Shown: one piece after another, positions 7,715 to 16,152 of the stretch | How positions within the stretch are numbered: the stretch's first letter is position 1 | How the letters are laid out: each line of letters opens with the position of its first letter | Source: Azophilus sp965116165 | Lineage (GTDB): Bacteria > Pseudomonadota > Gammaproteobacteria > Pseudomonadales > Azotimanducaceae | Direction: 5' to 3' | DNA length: 64,000 bases | NCBI GenBank assembly: GCA_965116165.1 | Contig: OZ220484.1 | Coordinates: 186,001 to 250,000, forward strand | The notes under the pieces: model-generated | What the model was told of the DNA's origin: nothing | Database searches by the model: none | What the model saw: the letters and a program-made list of their open reading frames with translations, nothing else | Made by a program: the position numbers and the translations under genes

Positions 7715-10700
7715 ACCACGCAAGAAGCTGATCGATTGGGTGCGCAAGCAACTAATCGGCCCGCCTGAGCCGGTGCCCGATGGCCCCGACCTCCGTCGAG
7801 TGCTCCCCACGGAGCGGTTCCCCTGCGGTGCGCTCTACCCCTCATCCAAATGGGACGAGGGCGTCGATCCCGCCAGTGAAAAAGACCATGAGACAGAAGC
7901 AAGCAGCGATGATGCGGATGAAAGCCTAGCCGAACCTGCCGTTGTGCGACGTTACGTCCCACCGTCGTCGCTGGGCTTCTCGTTCTTTATCAAGGGCGAG
8001 GAGATCGAGTTCCAAGTGTTGAGCCGCGCTGTTAGGTATAAGCAAACAGAACGAGATGAACGTGGACGATTTATAGAGAACGCTTGGAAACGCAGCGAAC
8101 TGGCTCCTGGACAAGGCGACGACGAGGATTTCGTGAACATCGATTGTCCCGGTAAAAGCCAGCGCCAGAGCTATTACAAGCTGGAAGGAAGCACAGCGTG
8201 GAGGTATGCCGATAAGATAAACGAAGCAGACGACGATACCGAAGCCGTTGCACGCATGGACGTGTTGTGGAGGCGTTTTGCCGATGGCTGGATCGTGACA
8301 ATTTCTCTCTGCAATACACAAAGGATTCCAGACGACAAGCAAAGGATTTCAGACGGCCAGAAAGGCAGATACTATGTCTCAGAGCGTGCCAAAAAGACCC
8401 TGTTCGAGGCTGGTCTCCGCTGCGTGATCGATGCCGGTGAGATAGGTGTCTATCCCCGCGTCGACCGGAGCCTGCTAGACGAGGAAGAACAGGAGATCGA
8501 ACTCCAGTACGCCCACCGACACATCTACGCGATTGGGCATGGCTGTGCCGTCGACTGGGAGGTGAGAGACGGCAAGGTCGTCGAACTGCGTTCCGAAACG
8601 ATGCCGGTGGTGGAAGTACCGCAGATGACGGCCGATACCGGGTCGGAGGGCCAGCCTGTGCTATCACTGGCACGACTGGCTGATATCGACAACACTCACG
8701 CAATCCTTCTGCCCGAGTTGGACGATTTTATAGGCGAATACACGAACTGGGTTGCCAACCAAAAGAATGGGATCCCAAACCTTCCAGCCGACGACCGTGC
8801 AACCGCAAGCCGCATGGTCGAGCGCATGAACACAGCCGTCTCGCGTATGCGTGCGGGCTTGCGTCTACTGGGCGACAATGCGCAGGTAAGGCTGGCCTTT
8901 GCCTTGGCCAATCGCGCCATGCTGGATCAGATGCGCCAGCATGATCATCTCCAGGGTAGGCCCGGCGCCGACGATACCTATCGCTGGCGTCCGTTTCAGT
9001 TGGCTTTCCTGTTGACCACACTGGAATCCACGGCGGGTGAGGACAGCGAATTCCGCGAAACGGTTGACCTCATCTGGTTTCCGACAGGTGGCGGTAAGAC
9101 CGAGGCTTACCTCGGCCTGATCGCATTCCAGATAACGCTGCGGCGTCTTCGCCATTCCGATAGAGGGGGCGGAACCGCTATCCTGATGCGCTATACCCTG
9201 CGCTTGCTGACCCGTGACCAATTCATACGCGCCGCCCGCCTGATCTGTGCGTTGGAACTGATAAGGCGTGAACGCGATGATCTCGGTTCCGCGCCCATTA
9301 CCATAGGCATGTGGGTGGGGGAGGCCGCCAGTCCCAACACCTTCCAGAAAGCGGCTGAACTTGTAAAAGAGCCGATTGACGCCAGTCAAAGGTCCAAACT
9401 GGTGCTCGACCAGTGCCCTTGGTGTGGACAGGGCTTCGAGGTCGGCCGTAACTACGACAGCACCGCACAACGCTTCCATTTCCTTTGCCGAAACCCCAAT
9501 TGCGGATTTGGCGCATCCCAGGATAGCGTACTGCCTTGTAATATCGTTGATGAAGCCTTGTATGCCGAACCGCCGACCATGTTGGTCGCCACGGTGGATA
9601 AATTCGCCAGACTGGCTTGGGAAGAACGCGCCAATGCATTCTTTGGCGGTACACAGCAACAGCATCTACCGCCGGAACTCATCATCCAGGATGAATTGCA
9701 CCTGATCGCCAATGCGCTGGGCTCGGTGGCTGGTTTGTATGAAGCCGCTATCGACACCGTGCTTCAATTGCGTGGCGTCTATCCAAAGTACATCGCATCG
9801 ACCGCCACCATCCGCATGGCGGATAAACAGGTGAAGCGACTGTATGGACGTGAGGTCGCCGTGTTCCCGCCGCCGGGGCTGAACTACGACGATGCCTATT
9901 TCGCTCGTGCCGTGCCTCTGGAGCAGCGCCCCGGCCGAATCTACGTAGGCTATCTGGCACCGGTGCTGAACCGCCAACAATGCTTGGCGCCGCTGGCGGC
10001 GGCTTTGCTGTTGGCCCCGCACCTGTTGTTCGAGGGTGAGCAGAACGAGCGGGAACTGCTGGATGCCTGGTGGACGCAGGTGGTGTATCACGGCAGTCTT
10101 AGGGGGGTAAGCAACAGCCACACGGCCTTTGCCAGCGATGTGCGCGATTTCATGCGGTTGTTGTCTAGCACAACGGATGTACAGACTCAGGAAAACAACG
10201 AAAAGGTTGATAAACAAGAGCGTTTGATTCCGAGCACTGAAGAACTCACCAGCTTGCGGACAGCGGCGCAGAATACAGAGACTTTTTCCCGGTTGAGCAA
10301 GACGCGCGAAGAGGATGGCTGCCTGGACGCCGTCCTCGCCACCAATATGATCTCCGTCGGGCTTGATGTGGCTCGATTGGCACTAATGATTATCAACGGC
10401 CAGCCGTTGACCACTGCGGAATATATTCAGGTCAGCAGCCGCGTGGGACGCAGCGAGGTGCCGGGCGTGGTGTTCACCAACTACTACCGTGAACAAGCGC
10501 GCAGCCTGTCACACTACGAGAGTTTCCGCTCCTACCATGAAGCCTTCTACCGCTTCGTCGAGCCCACCAGCGTCACGCCCTATACTTATCAAGCTCGCTT
10601 GCGCGCCCTACACGCGGTGCTGGTCATCGTGATGCGACACGGCGGGCTTGGTTTGTTGAAAAACGGCGCGGCCGCCAGGTTTGATCCAAAGGATCCGCAA

Positions 10701-10973
10701 GTTTCCAAAGCTATCGAACAACTCAAGCGACGTTGCGAACTGTCGGCTCCGAACAGTAAAGATGAGGTGAGCAAGCATATTGATGCCCTAATTGCTGATT
10801 GGCAGAGAGAGGTCGATCTCCGTCGAAGACCATTGGAGTATCAAGTCCCCGATAAGGACAATGGACGTGATTGTCTGTTGTATAACCATGATGATCGGAT
10901 TCCTCCCGGCCTGTGGCCGACCTTGCAATCCCTGCGCAACGTTGAAAACAGCGCCCTGCTCAAGGCGCTATGA
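7692..10973 (+). CDS. drmA: DrmA-like DISARM helicase
   Basis: 1093 residues. Helicase core: Walker A WFPTGGGKTEAYLG at about 464-477, GGGTAILMRYTLRLLTRDQF near 495, Walker B variant IIQDELHLI near 665, motif III ASTATI near 697 and motif VI QVSSRVGRSEVPG near 912. A cysteine cluster (CPWC, then CRNPNC) at about 576-600 probably binds zinc. The N-terminal 430 residues are the long non-helicase part seen in DrmA of DISARM. Start is a TTG at 7692; no ATG occurs in the first 180 codons and GTG at 7740 is the alternative. The start lies inside an AbiE relic, so its native promoter may be lost. First gene of a four-gene block; drmB follows after 3 bp. Confidence 0.78.
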   Translation: MASTIFTEPRKKLIDWVRKQLIGPPEPVPDGPDLRRVLPTERFPCGALYPSSKWDEGVDPASEKDHETEASSDDADESLAEPAVVRRYVPPSSLGFSFFIKGEEIEFQVLSRAVRYKQTERDERGRFIENAWKRSELAPGQGDDEDFVNIDCPGKSQRQSYYKLEGSTAWRYADKINEADDDTEAVARMDVLWRRFADGWIVTISLCNTQRIPDDKQRISDGQKGRYYVSERAKKTLFEAGLRCVIDAGEIGVYPRVDRSLLDEEEQEIELQYAHRHIYAIGHGCAVDWEVRDGKVVELRSETMPVVEVPQMTADTGSEGQPVLSLARLADIDNTHAILLPELDDFIGEYTNWVANQKNGIPNLPADDRATASRMVERMNTAVSRMRAGLRLLGDNAQVRLAFALANRAMLDQMRQHDHLQGRPGADDTYRWRPFQLAFLLTTLESTAGEDSEFRETVDLIWFPTGGGKTEAYLGLIAFQITLRRLRHSDRGGGTAILMRYTLRLLTRDQFIRAARLICALELIRRERDDLGSAPITIGMWVGEAASPNTFQKAAELVKEPIDASQRSKLVLDQCPWCGQGFEVGRNYDSTAQRFHFLCRNPNCGFGASQDSVLPCNIVDEALYAEPPTMLVATVDKFARLAWEERANAFFGGTQQQHLPPELIIQDELHLIANALGSVAGLYEAAIDTVLQLRGVYPKYIASTATIRMADKQVKRLYGREVAVFPPPGLNYDDAYFARAVPLEQRPGRIYVGYLAPVLNRQQCLAPLAAALLLAPHLLFEGEQNERELLDAWWTQVVYHGSLRGVSNSHTAFASDVRDFMRLLSSTTDVQTQENNEKVDKQERLIPSTEELTSLRTAAQNTETFSRLSKTREEDGCLDAVLATNMISVGLDVARLALMIINGQPLTTAEYIQVSSRVGRSEVPGVVFTNYYREQARSLSHYESFRSYHEAFYRFVEPTSVTPYTYQARLRALHAVLVIVMRHGGLGLLKNGAAARFDPKDPQVSKAIEQLKRRCELSAPNSKDEVSKHIDALIADWQREVDLRRRPLEYQVPDKDNGRDCLLYNHDDRIPPGLWPTLQSLRNVENSALLKAL

Positions 10974-10976
10974 GCC

Positions 10977-12809
10977 ATGTCCAATGAACTGATTCCGATA
11001 CGCCTCTCACACCTGCTCGGTCATAGCGGTGTCGGAGCCATAGTGCGTGGGGAGAGGGGGCTGGTGGTCATTCAGGACACCCGGCAGTGGACGGATCGCC
11101 AAGGCATGGCCGCCGGCAAGCGAATTCCGTACGTGGAGCGTGTGCGTGCCACGCTGGGCATCAAGGAGCAACTGTGCGAGCCGCCTGTGGCGAAAAAGCT
11201 GGCGCATGGACAGGTGGATGGCACCTGTGTACCGGCGACGCGATTCCCTTCCTGGATGCGCTGCCCGACCTCGGACTGTGGCGCAATGTATCGTTGGCCG
11301 TGGCGGCATGATCAACCCGATTACAAACCCCGTTGCAATCATCAAGACTGCAAGCGGCACCCGGAGTTGGAGCAGGTGGCCTGGGTACTCGCGCATCCGG
11401 AGGGATACCTTGCCGATGTGCCTTGGCAGTTTCTCGTGCATAGGTACATGCGTGAACCTAAACAGCGCCACTGTAAGGTACAAAATAAATTGCGGTTGAT
11501 TGAGTGCAGCTACGAAGAGCGCATTTTACGGTGCGATGCCTGCCACGCCGAAACTCGGTTTCATGGTGATGAACGAGTAGGATTCGGCCAAGGCCGTATG
11601 CAGCCATGGACCAAGGACGACCTAGCCCCGCCGAGAGAAGCGGTGCAAGAAGACGACAAAAAACACCCACAGGTGCTGGTGATCAATGACACCCGGGTTT
11701 ACGCGCCCGTCGCTGAGTCTGTTCTGGTGATTCCACCGGAATCCCGTGTGCGCAAGGGAACCGTCGTGGATCGCCTGTATCGCAATTCTGGTGAGCGCAG
11801 ACGCATCGACGGAGCACGAACGCCATTGGCGAGGGGAGGCGCCATACGGGATCTCGCGACGAAATATCGCTGTACATCCAACGATATCGAAGCCGCATTG
11901 GCTGACCTTGCCCGTGGCTATCCCTTGTACGACGAGAGCTTTACGCCCGGAAAATTACGGGAAAGCGAGTTTAAGGCTTTCCTGGAGGTACTACCCGACC
12001 GGCGTGAGGACGAAGACCTGGTGACCCGCGACAGAAGTGACCAGTGGCGCGAACTGCGGGGGGCCACCGATCTGGACACCAATAAACGAGAAATTATCGA
12101 CCGCGTCCGTCACCTTGTCCGCGTGGACCGCCTCAAGGCGGTGAAGGTATTCAAGGGCTTCACCCGTCTGGGTGGGGAAGCAATAGTACCGCCGGACATC
12201 GTGGGAAAATCCGATTGGTTACCAGCCATCGAGTTGTACGGAGAGGGCATCTTCTTCACGCTCGATGAGAGCCGGCTCAAGGTCTGGGAGCAAACACCGG
12301 CGGTTGTTGCGCGACTGCATCGACTACTTCCCCGATTTGTCCAATCCGGTCGCGATGCCCCCAACCCACTGACGACACGCTTCATGTTGTTGCATATGTT
12401 GTCACACCTGCTGATGCGACAAATCGAGTCCGAGGGTGGCTATCCCGCGGCGTCGCTGATTGAGCGTCTCTATTGTTCCGAGGCACCACCGGAGCCCATG
12501 GCCGGTATCCTCATCCATGTGGCCGTTCCCGACATCGCCGGTTCACTGGGTGGCCTGGCTGAACTGAGCGAACCCCGGCGCTTTCTCGGCATCCTGACCC
12601 GAGCACTGGAACATGCACGCTGGTGTTCGCTCGACCCGGTTTGCAGCGAGCATGAAGGTCAGGGGCCTGGCTTGCTGAATCGCGCCGCCTGCCATGCCTG
12701 TGCGCTGGTGCCCGAGCCCGCCTGCGAATACGGCAATACCTTGCTGGACCGCGGCTTTGTCAAGGGCGATACCGCCAACGGAATGCCCTCATTCTTTGGA
12801 GTAACCTGA
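10977..12809 (+). CDS. drmB: DrmB-like DUF1998 protein
   Basis: 610 residues, typical for DrmB, the DUF1998 partner of DrmA in DISARM. N-terminal RLSHLLGHSGVGAIVRGERG; zinc-type cysteine clusters CPTSDC (near 94), CNHQDC (near 117) and CDACH (near 184); C-terminal DUF1998 signature with HMLSHLLMRQIESEGGYPA near 468, CSLDPVCSEHEGQG near 543 and AACHACALVPEPACEYGNT near 564. In DISARM the DrmAB pair binds and unwinds DNA and needs partner genes for defence. Spacing to neighbours is 3 bp upstream and 2 bp downstream. Confidence 0.8.
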   Translation: MSNELIPIRLSHLLGHSGVGAIVRGERGLVVIQDTRQWTDRQGMAAGKRIPYVERVRATLGIKEQLCEPPVAKKLAHGQVDGTCVPATRFPSWMRCPTSDCGAMYRWPWRHDQPDYKPRCNHQDCKRHPELEQVAWVLAHPEGYLADVPWQFLVHRYMREPKQRHCKVQNKLRLIECSYEERILRCDACHAETRFHGDERVGFGQGRMQPWTKDDLAPPREAVQEDDKKHPQVLVINDTRVYAPVAESVLVIPPESRVRKGTVVDRLYRNSGERRRIDGARTPLARGGAIRDLATKYRCTSNDIEAALADLARGYPLYDESFTPGKLRESEFKAFLEVLPDRREDEDLVTRDRSDQWRELRGATDLDTNKREIIDRVRHLVRVDRLKAVKVFKGFTRLGGEAIVPPDIVGKSDWLPAIELYGEGIFFTLDESRLKVWEQTPAVVARLHRLLPRFVQSGRDAPNPLTTRFMLLHMLSHLLMRQIESEGGYPAASLIERLYCSEAPPEPMAGILIHVAVPDIAGSLGGLAELSEPRRFLGILTRALEHARWCSLDPVCSEHEGQGPGLLNRAACHACALVPEPACEYGNTLLDRGFVKGDTANGMPSFFGVT

Positions 12810-12811
12810 AC

Positions 12812-14020
12812 ATGCCAGTTGATCGCACCCGCGAATTCAGCCTGCCCTACATTCAGGGTCTGAACAAGGATCAGGATGAAGCGTTGGCATTGCCAGTGGA
12901 GGGGCGACACCTGATTGTCGGTGGCCCCGGTACCGGAAAGTCGGTAGTGGCGCTGTTGCGAGCGCGACTCCTTGCTCAGAACGACAGGGCTTACCGCACT
13001 CTCGTATACAACCGCTTGCTGGATCACTCAAACCGACATCTATTCGGCAGCGATCAAACATTCGCGGCCAGGACGTGGGACTCTTGGTTTCGTGGTATTT
13101 GCAGATATTTTTTTGGTGCCGTCCCAACACATGCATCTGACGAACCCGAAGGTTATCGACCCATAGATTGGGACGCCGTCGAACAACAGGTTCTATCTCT
13201 GAATGATGATGTCAAAATTCATAGTGATGAATTTCTGGTTATTGATGAGGGGCAGGATATGCCGCCAGCCTTTTATCGAACGCTGATCAGTCTTGGCTTC
13301 GAGAATTTCTATGTGGCGGCCGACCAGAGCCAGAAGATCATGGAGGGCGAGCACAGCTCACGCCAATGTCTCGAAGACCTCCTTGTAATCGAACCGGGCG
13401 ACACGCTGGAACTGAAAATCAACTACCGAAACACGCACCCTATCGCACGGCTTGCCCAGCACTTTTACCCAGACGACCCAGACGACCCAGACAAACTGCC
13501 CAGTCCAAGGCCCGACCTGCCCCATCCCATAGCTGGTGCTAGAACACCCGAGTTATGGACTTATGGTACGGCAAACACAAAAACGCTGGCCGCGATTGCA
13601 GATACTATCCTCCAGTTGAGCGACCGTAATCCGCGCAAGCTGATTGGAATCATTACTCCAAACAATACAGTGCGGAAGACATTCAACGATGCTCTCCTTC
13701 GTGCCAATCCAAGGCTTGACAATGACAAACCACCGATCCAGACCTTTGTTTCCGGCCAGCGGGAATTGCCGAACTTCGGTCAGGGTGGTCTCATGATCAT
13801 AAACGTCCAATCCTGCAAAGGCTTGGAGTTTGATACCGTCATCTTGGCTGATATAGACGAACATCAACCCAAACGCGATCTGCGTACGCTCAAGGCAAGG
13901 TTTTATGTGATGGTGGCGCGTGCCAGAGAACAGGCCATTCTGCTCCGTACCGGCAATATTTGTCCCATTGTCGATGGATTGCTGCCCACCGATTCAACTA
14001 TTCTTGTCAGGAAGCAGTAA
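12812..14020 (+). CDS. short SF1 (UvrD/Rep-like) helicase
   Basis: 402 residues, much shorter than UvrD (about 720), lacking large 1B/2B insertions. Motifs in order: Walker A GGPGTGKSVVALLRA near 38-52, motif Ia YNRLLDHSNRHL near 68, Walker B LVIDEGQDMP near 142, motif III YVAADQSQ near 169, motif IV INYRNTHPIA near 203, motif V NVQSCKGLEFDTV near 331 and motif VI FYVMVARAREQA near 367. It starts 2 bp after drmB and ends 3 bp before the next gene. SF1 helicases of this compact type occur in several defence operons. It shares this architecture with the helicase half of the NERD fusion at 16153. Confidence 0.8.
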   Translation: MPVDRTREFSLPYIQGLNKDQDEALALPVEGRHLIVGGPGTGKSVVALLRARLLAQNDRAYRTLVYNRLLDHSNRHLFGSDQTFAARTWDSWFRGICRYFFGAVPTHASDEPEGYRPIDWDAVEQQVLSLNDDVKIHSDEFLVIDEGQDMPPAFYRTLISLGFENFYVAADQSQKIMEGEHSSRQCLEDLLVIEPGDTLELKINYRNTHPIARLAQHFYPDDPDDPDKLPSPRPDLPHPIAGARTPELWTYGTANTKTLAAIADTILQLSDRNPRKLIGIITPNNTVRKTFNDALLRANPRLDNDKPPIQTFVSGQRELPNFGQGGLMIINVQSCKGLEFDTVILADIDEHQPKRDLRTLKARFYVMVARAREQAILLRTGNICPIVDGLLPTDSTILVRKQ

Positions 14021-14023
14021 GTC

Positions 14024-15685
14024 ATGGCTACAGAAATAAGTGGCTCGAAGAAGCGACGAAGACAACCAAAATCCAAATACATAGGGCACTTGGTAACCAA
14101 CCATCAAAACATGCTTTACATGCTGGCTGCCGGCATGGTGATGGGCCCCGCCGGTTTCCGAGGCAAGCACTATTCCGATCCCTTGGATGTTTATCCAGGT
14201 TGGATTCCTTTGTTCCGAGACAAAAAGATTCCAGGCAAGGCCATAGATCAGGCTACCAGTGAACGTAAGCATTTGTTGCCCTGCATCGCTTCATTCGATT
14301 TGAGTGACCTGTCCGGCTCCGTTCCGATGCTAAGGCGGGATGGCGATCTGCGATTTTTCAACTTACCTGACGATAAGAAACGACCAAATGACATTGCTAT
14401 CCTCGTCCGTGCCCCATTACCGCTGAGCTTGCTATCCAGCATTAACTTTCGCTCGTCTGAGGACAGGCAAGCATTTGCAAGAGCCGCCAATAATGTCTCG
14501 AATGTCGATCTGTCCTCCCATCAGATTGAGACTAGGGAATCGGTGTTTTCCAACGACAAGGAGATCGCGTGGCCATTGCCGCGGCAAGACACGCGGCAGC
14601 AAGACGCATTGTTCAAGTATTCTGTCCAAGAGTTCCGAATCCCGTCGCATAATGATGACCGCACCCCTTCTTTTGGACAGGCGCTTGGCGGTGTGCTTGC
14701 GATGCTTTACCACATTGCCAATCGTAGCGATCTGGGGCTTGCGGCCTTCCGGTTAGAAACTGGAGCCGCTCGCGATAAACATGATGAGCCGATCCAGAGC
14801 AATCCCATACTGAAAGAGCTTCCCAACTGGATGGATAGGGGGAAGATATCCGAGCAGGCAGGTACTCGTGCACAGCTCTTTTGGGGTGTGATCCGATCGT
14901 TGGTAACCGCGCAGAAGCAGGAACGCCCGCAAACACCCGTCGATGTGGCGCTGGCTTATCTGGAGAATGAGCTTGGCCGGCTGCAGGATCCAGAACTCCA
15001 GCCACGCTTGGAACAATTTATCACGGACATGCGGGGCTCCTCCGGCCTCGGTGGCGGAACAATCACTGAACTGCTTGAGCGGCATAAGGGATCTTTGTCG
15101 AGATCTTTGCTGTTGTTCTGCCTGCGCGAGCACTGCACAGACCTGCTGGAGTTTCCACATTCGTCATTGAGTGATGCCGATTACCTTCTTGCCGGCATTC
15201 TTTTCGGTGTGCGGGATAGTTGGCTGCAGTTGCCCAGGGAACTGCGCCATCCGGATCTGTCCGCCTATGTGTCTTATCGGATGGCCGATGCCGAGTACCG
15301 GAAACACAGTGACACTACCCTTGCCGTGGATAAACATAAACCACCCCGTCCGCAACCCTTGCGAGAATTTTTTACTTCGCCAAGCGATGAGTGGGACAGC
15401 ATGCAGAAGGAAGTAGCTGTAGAGCTTACAAGAAAATGCGATTGGAATGATTGCATTCAGACACGCATCACCCTGAACCTGGAGGATAATGTTCCTGAAA
15501 GCTTCCAACGAAAAGGCTCGCAGTTGGTGTTGCCAGGCAGGGTAGAGACTGTTGAAGAAGTGGATAAGGCCAAATTTCTACGCTGTTTGGGACAATGGCC
15601 ACCGATAGACCGCCAGACCGAATCCGAAGTGCGCAAGAAACTTGAAAGTACCAAAGGAACATATGACCAACCCCATGAGTCATAG
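14024..15685 (+). CDS. unrecognised 553-residue protein of the DrmAB-helicase operon
   Basis: I do not recognise a domain. N-terminus is basic (SGSKKRRRQPKSKY), followed by NMLYMLAAGMVMGPAGFRGK and YSDPLDVYPGWIPLFRDK. The middle is mostly helical (QALGGVLAMLYHIANRSDLG near 230; ALAYLENELGRLQD near 308). The C-terminal third contains LLLFCLREHCTDLLEF and DADYLLAGILFGVRDSWLQL near 365-405. No signal peptide, no zinc cluster, no methylase, PLD or nuclease motif visible. It is the last of four genes with 2-3 bp spacing, so it is likely essential to the system. It occupies the place where DISARM would carry an effector or methylase, but that role is inference. Confidence 0.7.
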   Translation: MATEISGSKKRRRQPKSKYIGHLVTNHQNMLYMLAAGMVMGPAGFRGKHYSDPLDVYPGWIPLFRDKKIPGKAIDQATSERKHLLPCIASFDLSDLSGSVPMLRRDGDLRFFNLPDDKKRPNDIAILVRAPLPLSLLSSINFRSSEDRQAFARAANNVSNVDLSSHQIETRESVFSNDKEIAWPLPRQDTRQQDALFKYSVQEFRIPSHNDDRTPSFGQALGGVLAMLYHIANRSDLGLAAFRLETGAARDKHDEPIQSNPILKELPNWMDRGKISEQAGTRAQLFWGVIRSLVTAQKQERPQTPVDVALAYLENELGRLQDPELQPRLEQFITDMRGSSGLGGGTITELLERHKGSLSRSLLLFCLREHCTDLLEFPHSSLSDADYLLAGILFGVRDSWLQLPRELRHPDLSAYVSYRMADAEYRKHSDTTLAVDKHKPPRPQPLREFFTSPSDEWDSMQKEVAVELTRKCDWNDCIQTRITLNLEDNVPESFQRKGSQLVLPGRVETVEEVDKAKFLRCLGQWPPIDRQTESEVRKKLESTKGTYDQPHES

Positions 15686-15693
15686 AATTTGAG

Positions 15694-15908
15694 TTAAGGA
15701 AGGTCTGAACAAATCGATGGATCAGCGTTGAGTCATTCATAACCTATTGATTGGGGGCTTATATACGTAAGTTGACGTACCACTATATGTTGAGGATTTA
15801 GCGGCTTAAAACCATCACATGTCGGTTTCTGTTAACGTTTCTTTATAAGCTCCATTGATTGTATTGACCCGGATGTCGCGAATACAGGATTAATCAGGGG
15901 TTCCTTAA
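15694..15908 (-). mobile_element. MITE family B, copy 2, carrying a nested MITE A
   Basis: Reverse-oriented B element flanked by TTAA at 15694-15697 and 15905-15908, a YTAR target duplication. Ends read GGAAGGTCTGAACAA and TTAATCAGGGGTTCC. It is split by an A element at 15754-15853. Confidence 0.85.
15754..15853 (+). mobile_element. MITE family A, copy 1 (nested in B)
   Basis: 100 bp; ends GGGGCTTATATACG and CTTTATAAGCTCC form imperfect terminal inverted repeats. Flanked by the perfect 8-bp duplication ATTGATTG at 15746-15753 and 15854-15861. Sequence is more diverged than copies 2-4. Confidence 0.88.
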
Positions 15909-15970
15909 TACAATAAATAGTCTACGAGTAGTTCGAAACCGTCCTATCGGCTTGTTCATATCTTACCTAG
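15909..15970 (+). mobile_element. MITE family B, right-half fragment
   Basis: Holds the centre (CAATAAATAGTCTACGAGTA) and a decayed right end ending in CTAG at 15967-15970; the left end is missing. It directly abuts the TTAA of copy 2. Confidence 0.7.
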
Positions 15971-15976
15971 GAAATC

Positions 15977-16127
15977 CTAGGGAACTTCTGATTAATCCTG
16001 TAGTAGTGAAATTCGATTTAATACAATCAATAGCCTACCGCGGCTGCGGGCTGTCCGCTGTCCCGATTTAATACAATCAATAGAATAGATTGCTGCTGCT
16101 CTATCGAATTGATCAGAGTTTCCCTAG
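15977..16127 (+). mobile_element. MITE family B, copy with internal duplication
   Basis: Flanked by CTAG at 15977-15980 and 16124-16127. The 20-base segment CGATTTAATACAATCAATAG occurs twice inside, separated by GC-rich sequence, making this copy about 45 bp longer than others. It ends 25 bp before the start codon of the NERD-helicase gene, so it forms its 5' leader. Confidence 0.82.
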
Positions 16128-16152
16128 AAAAGGTAAACAGAAACGGTTCATC

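Noticed and set aside
7692..15685. Complete class 1 or class 2 DISARM, Druantia, BREX or dpd system
   Set aside because: No methylase, PLD, DrmD, DrmE, PglX/PglZ, TGT-like or giant DruE gene is present; only the DrmA/DrmB pair matches.
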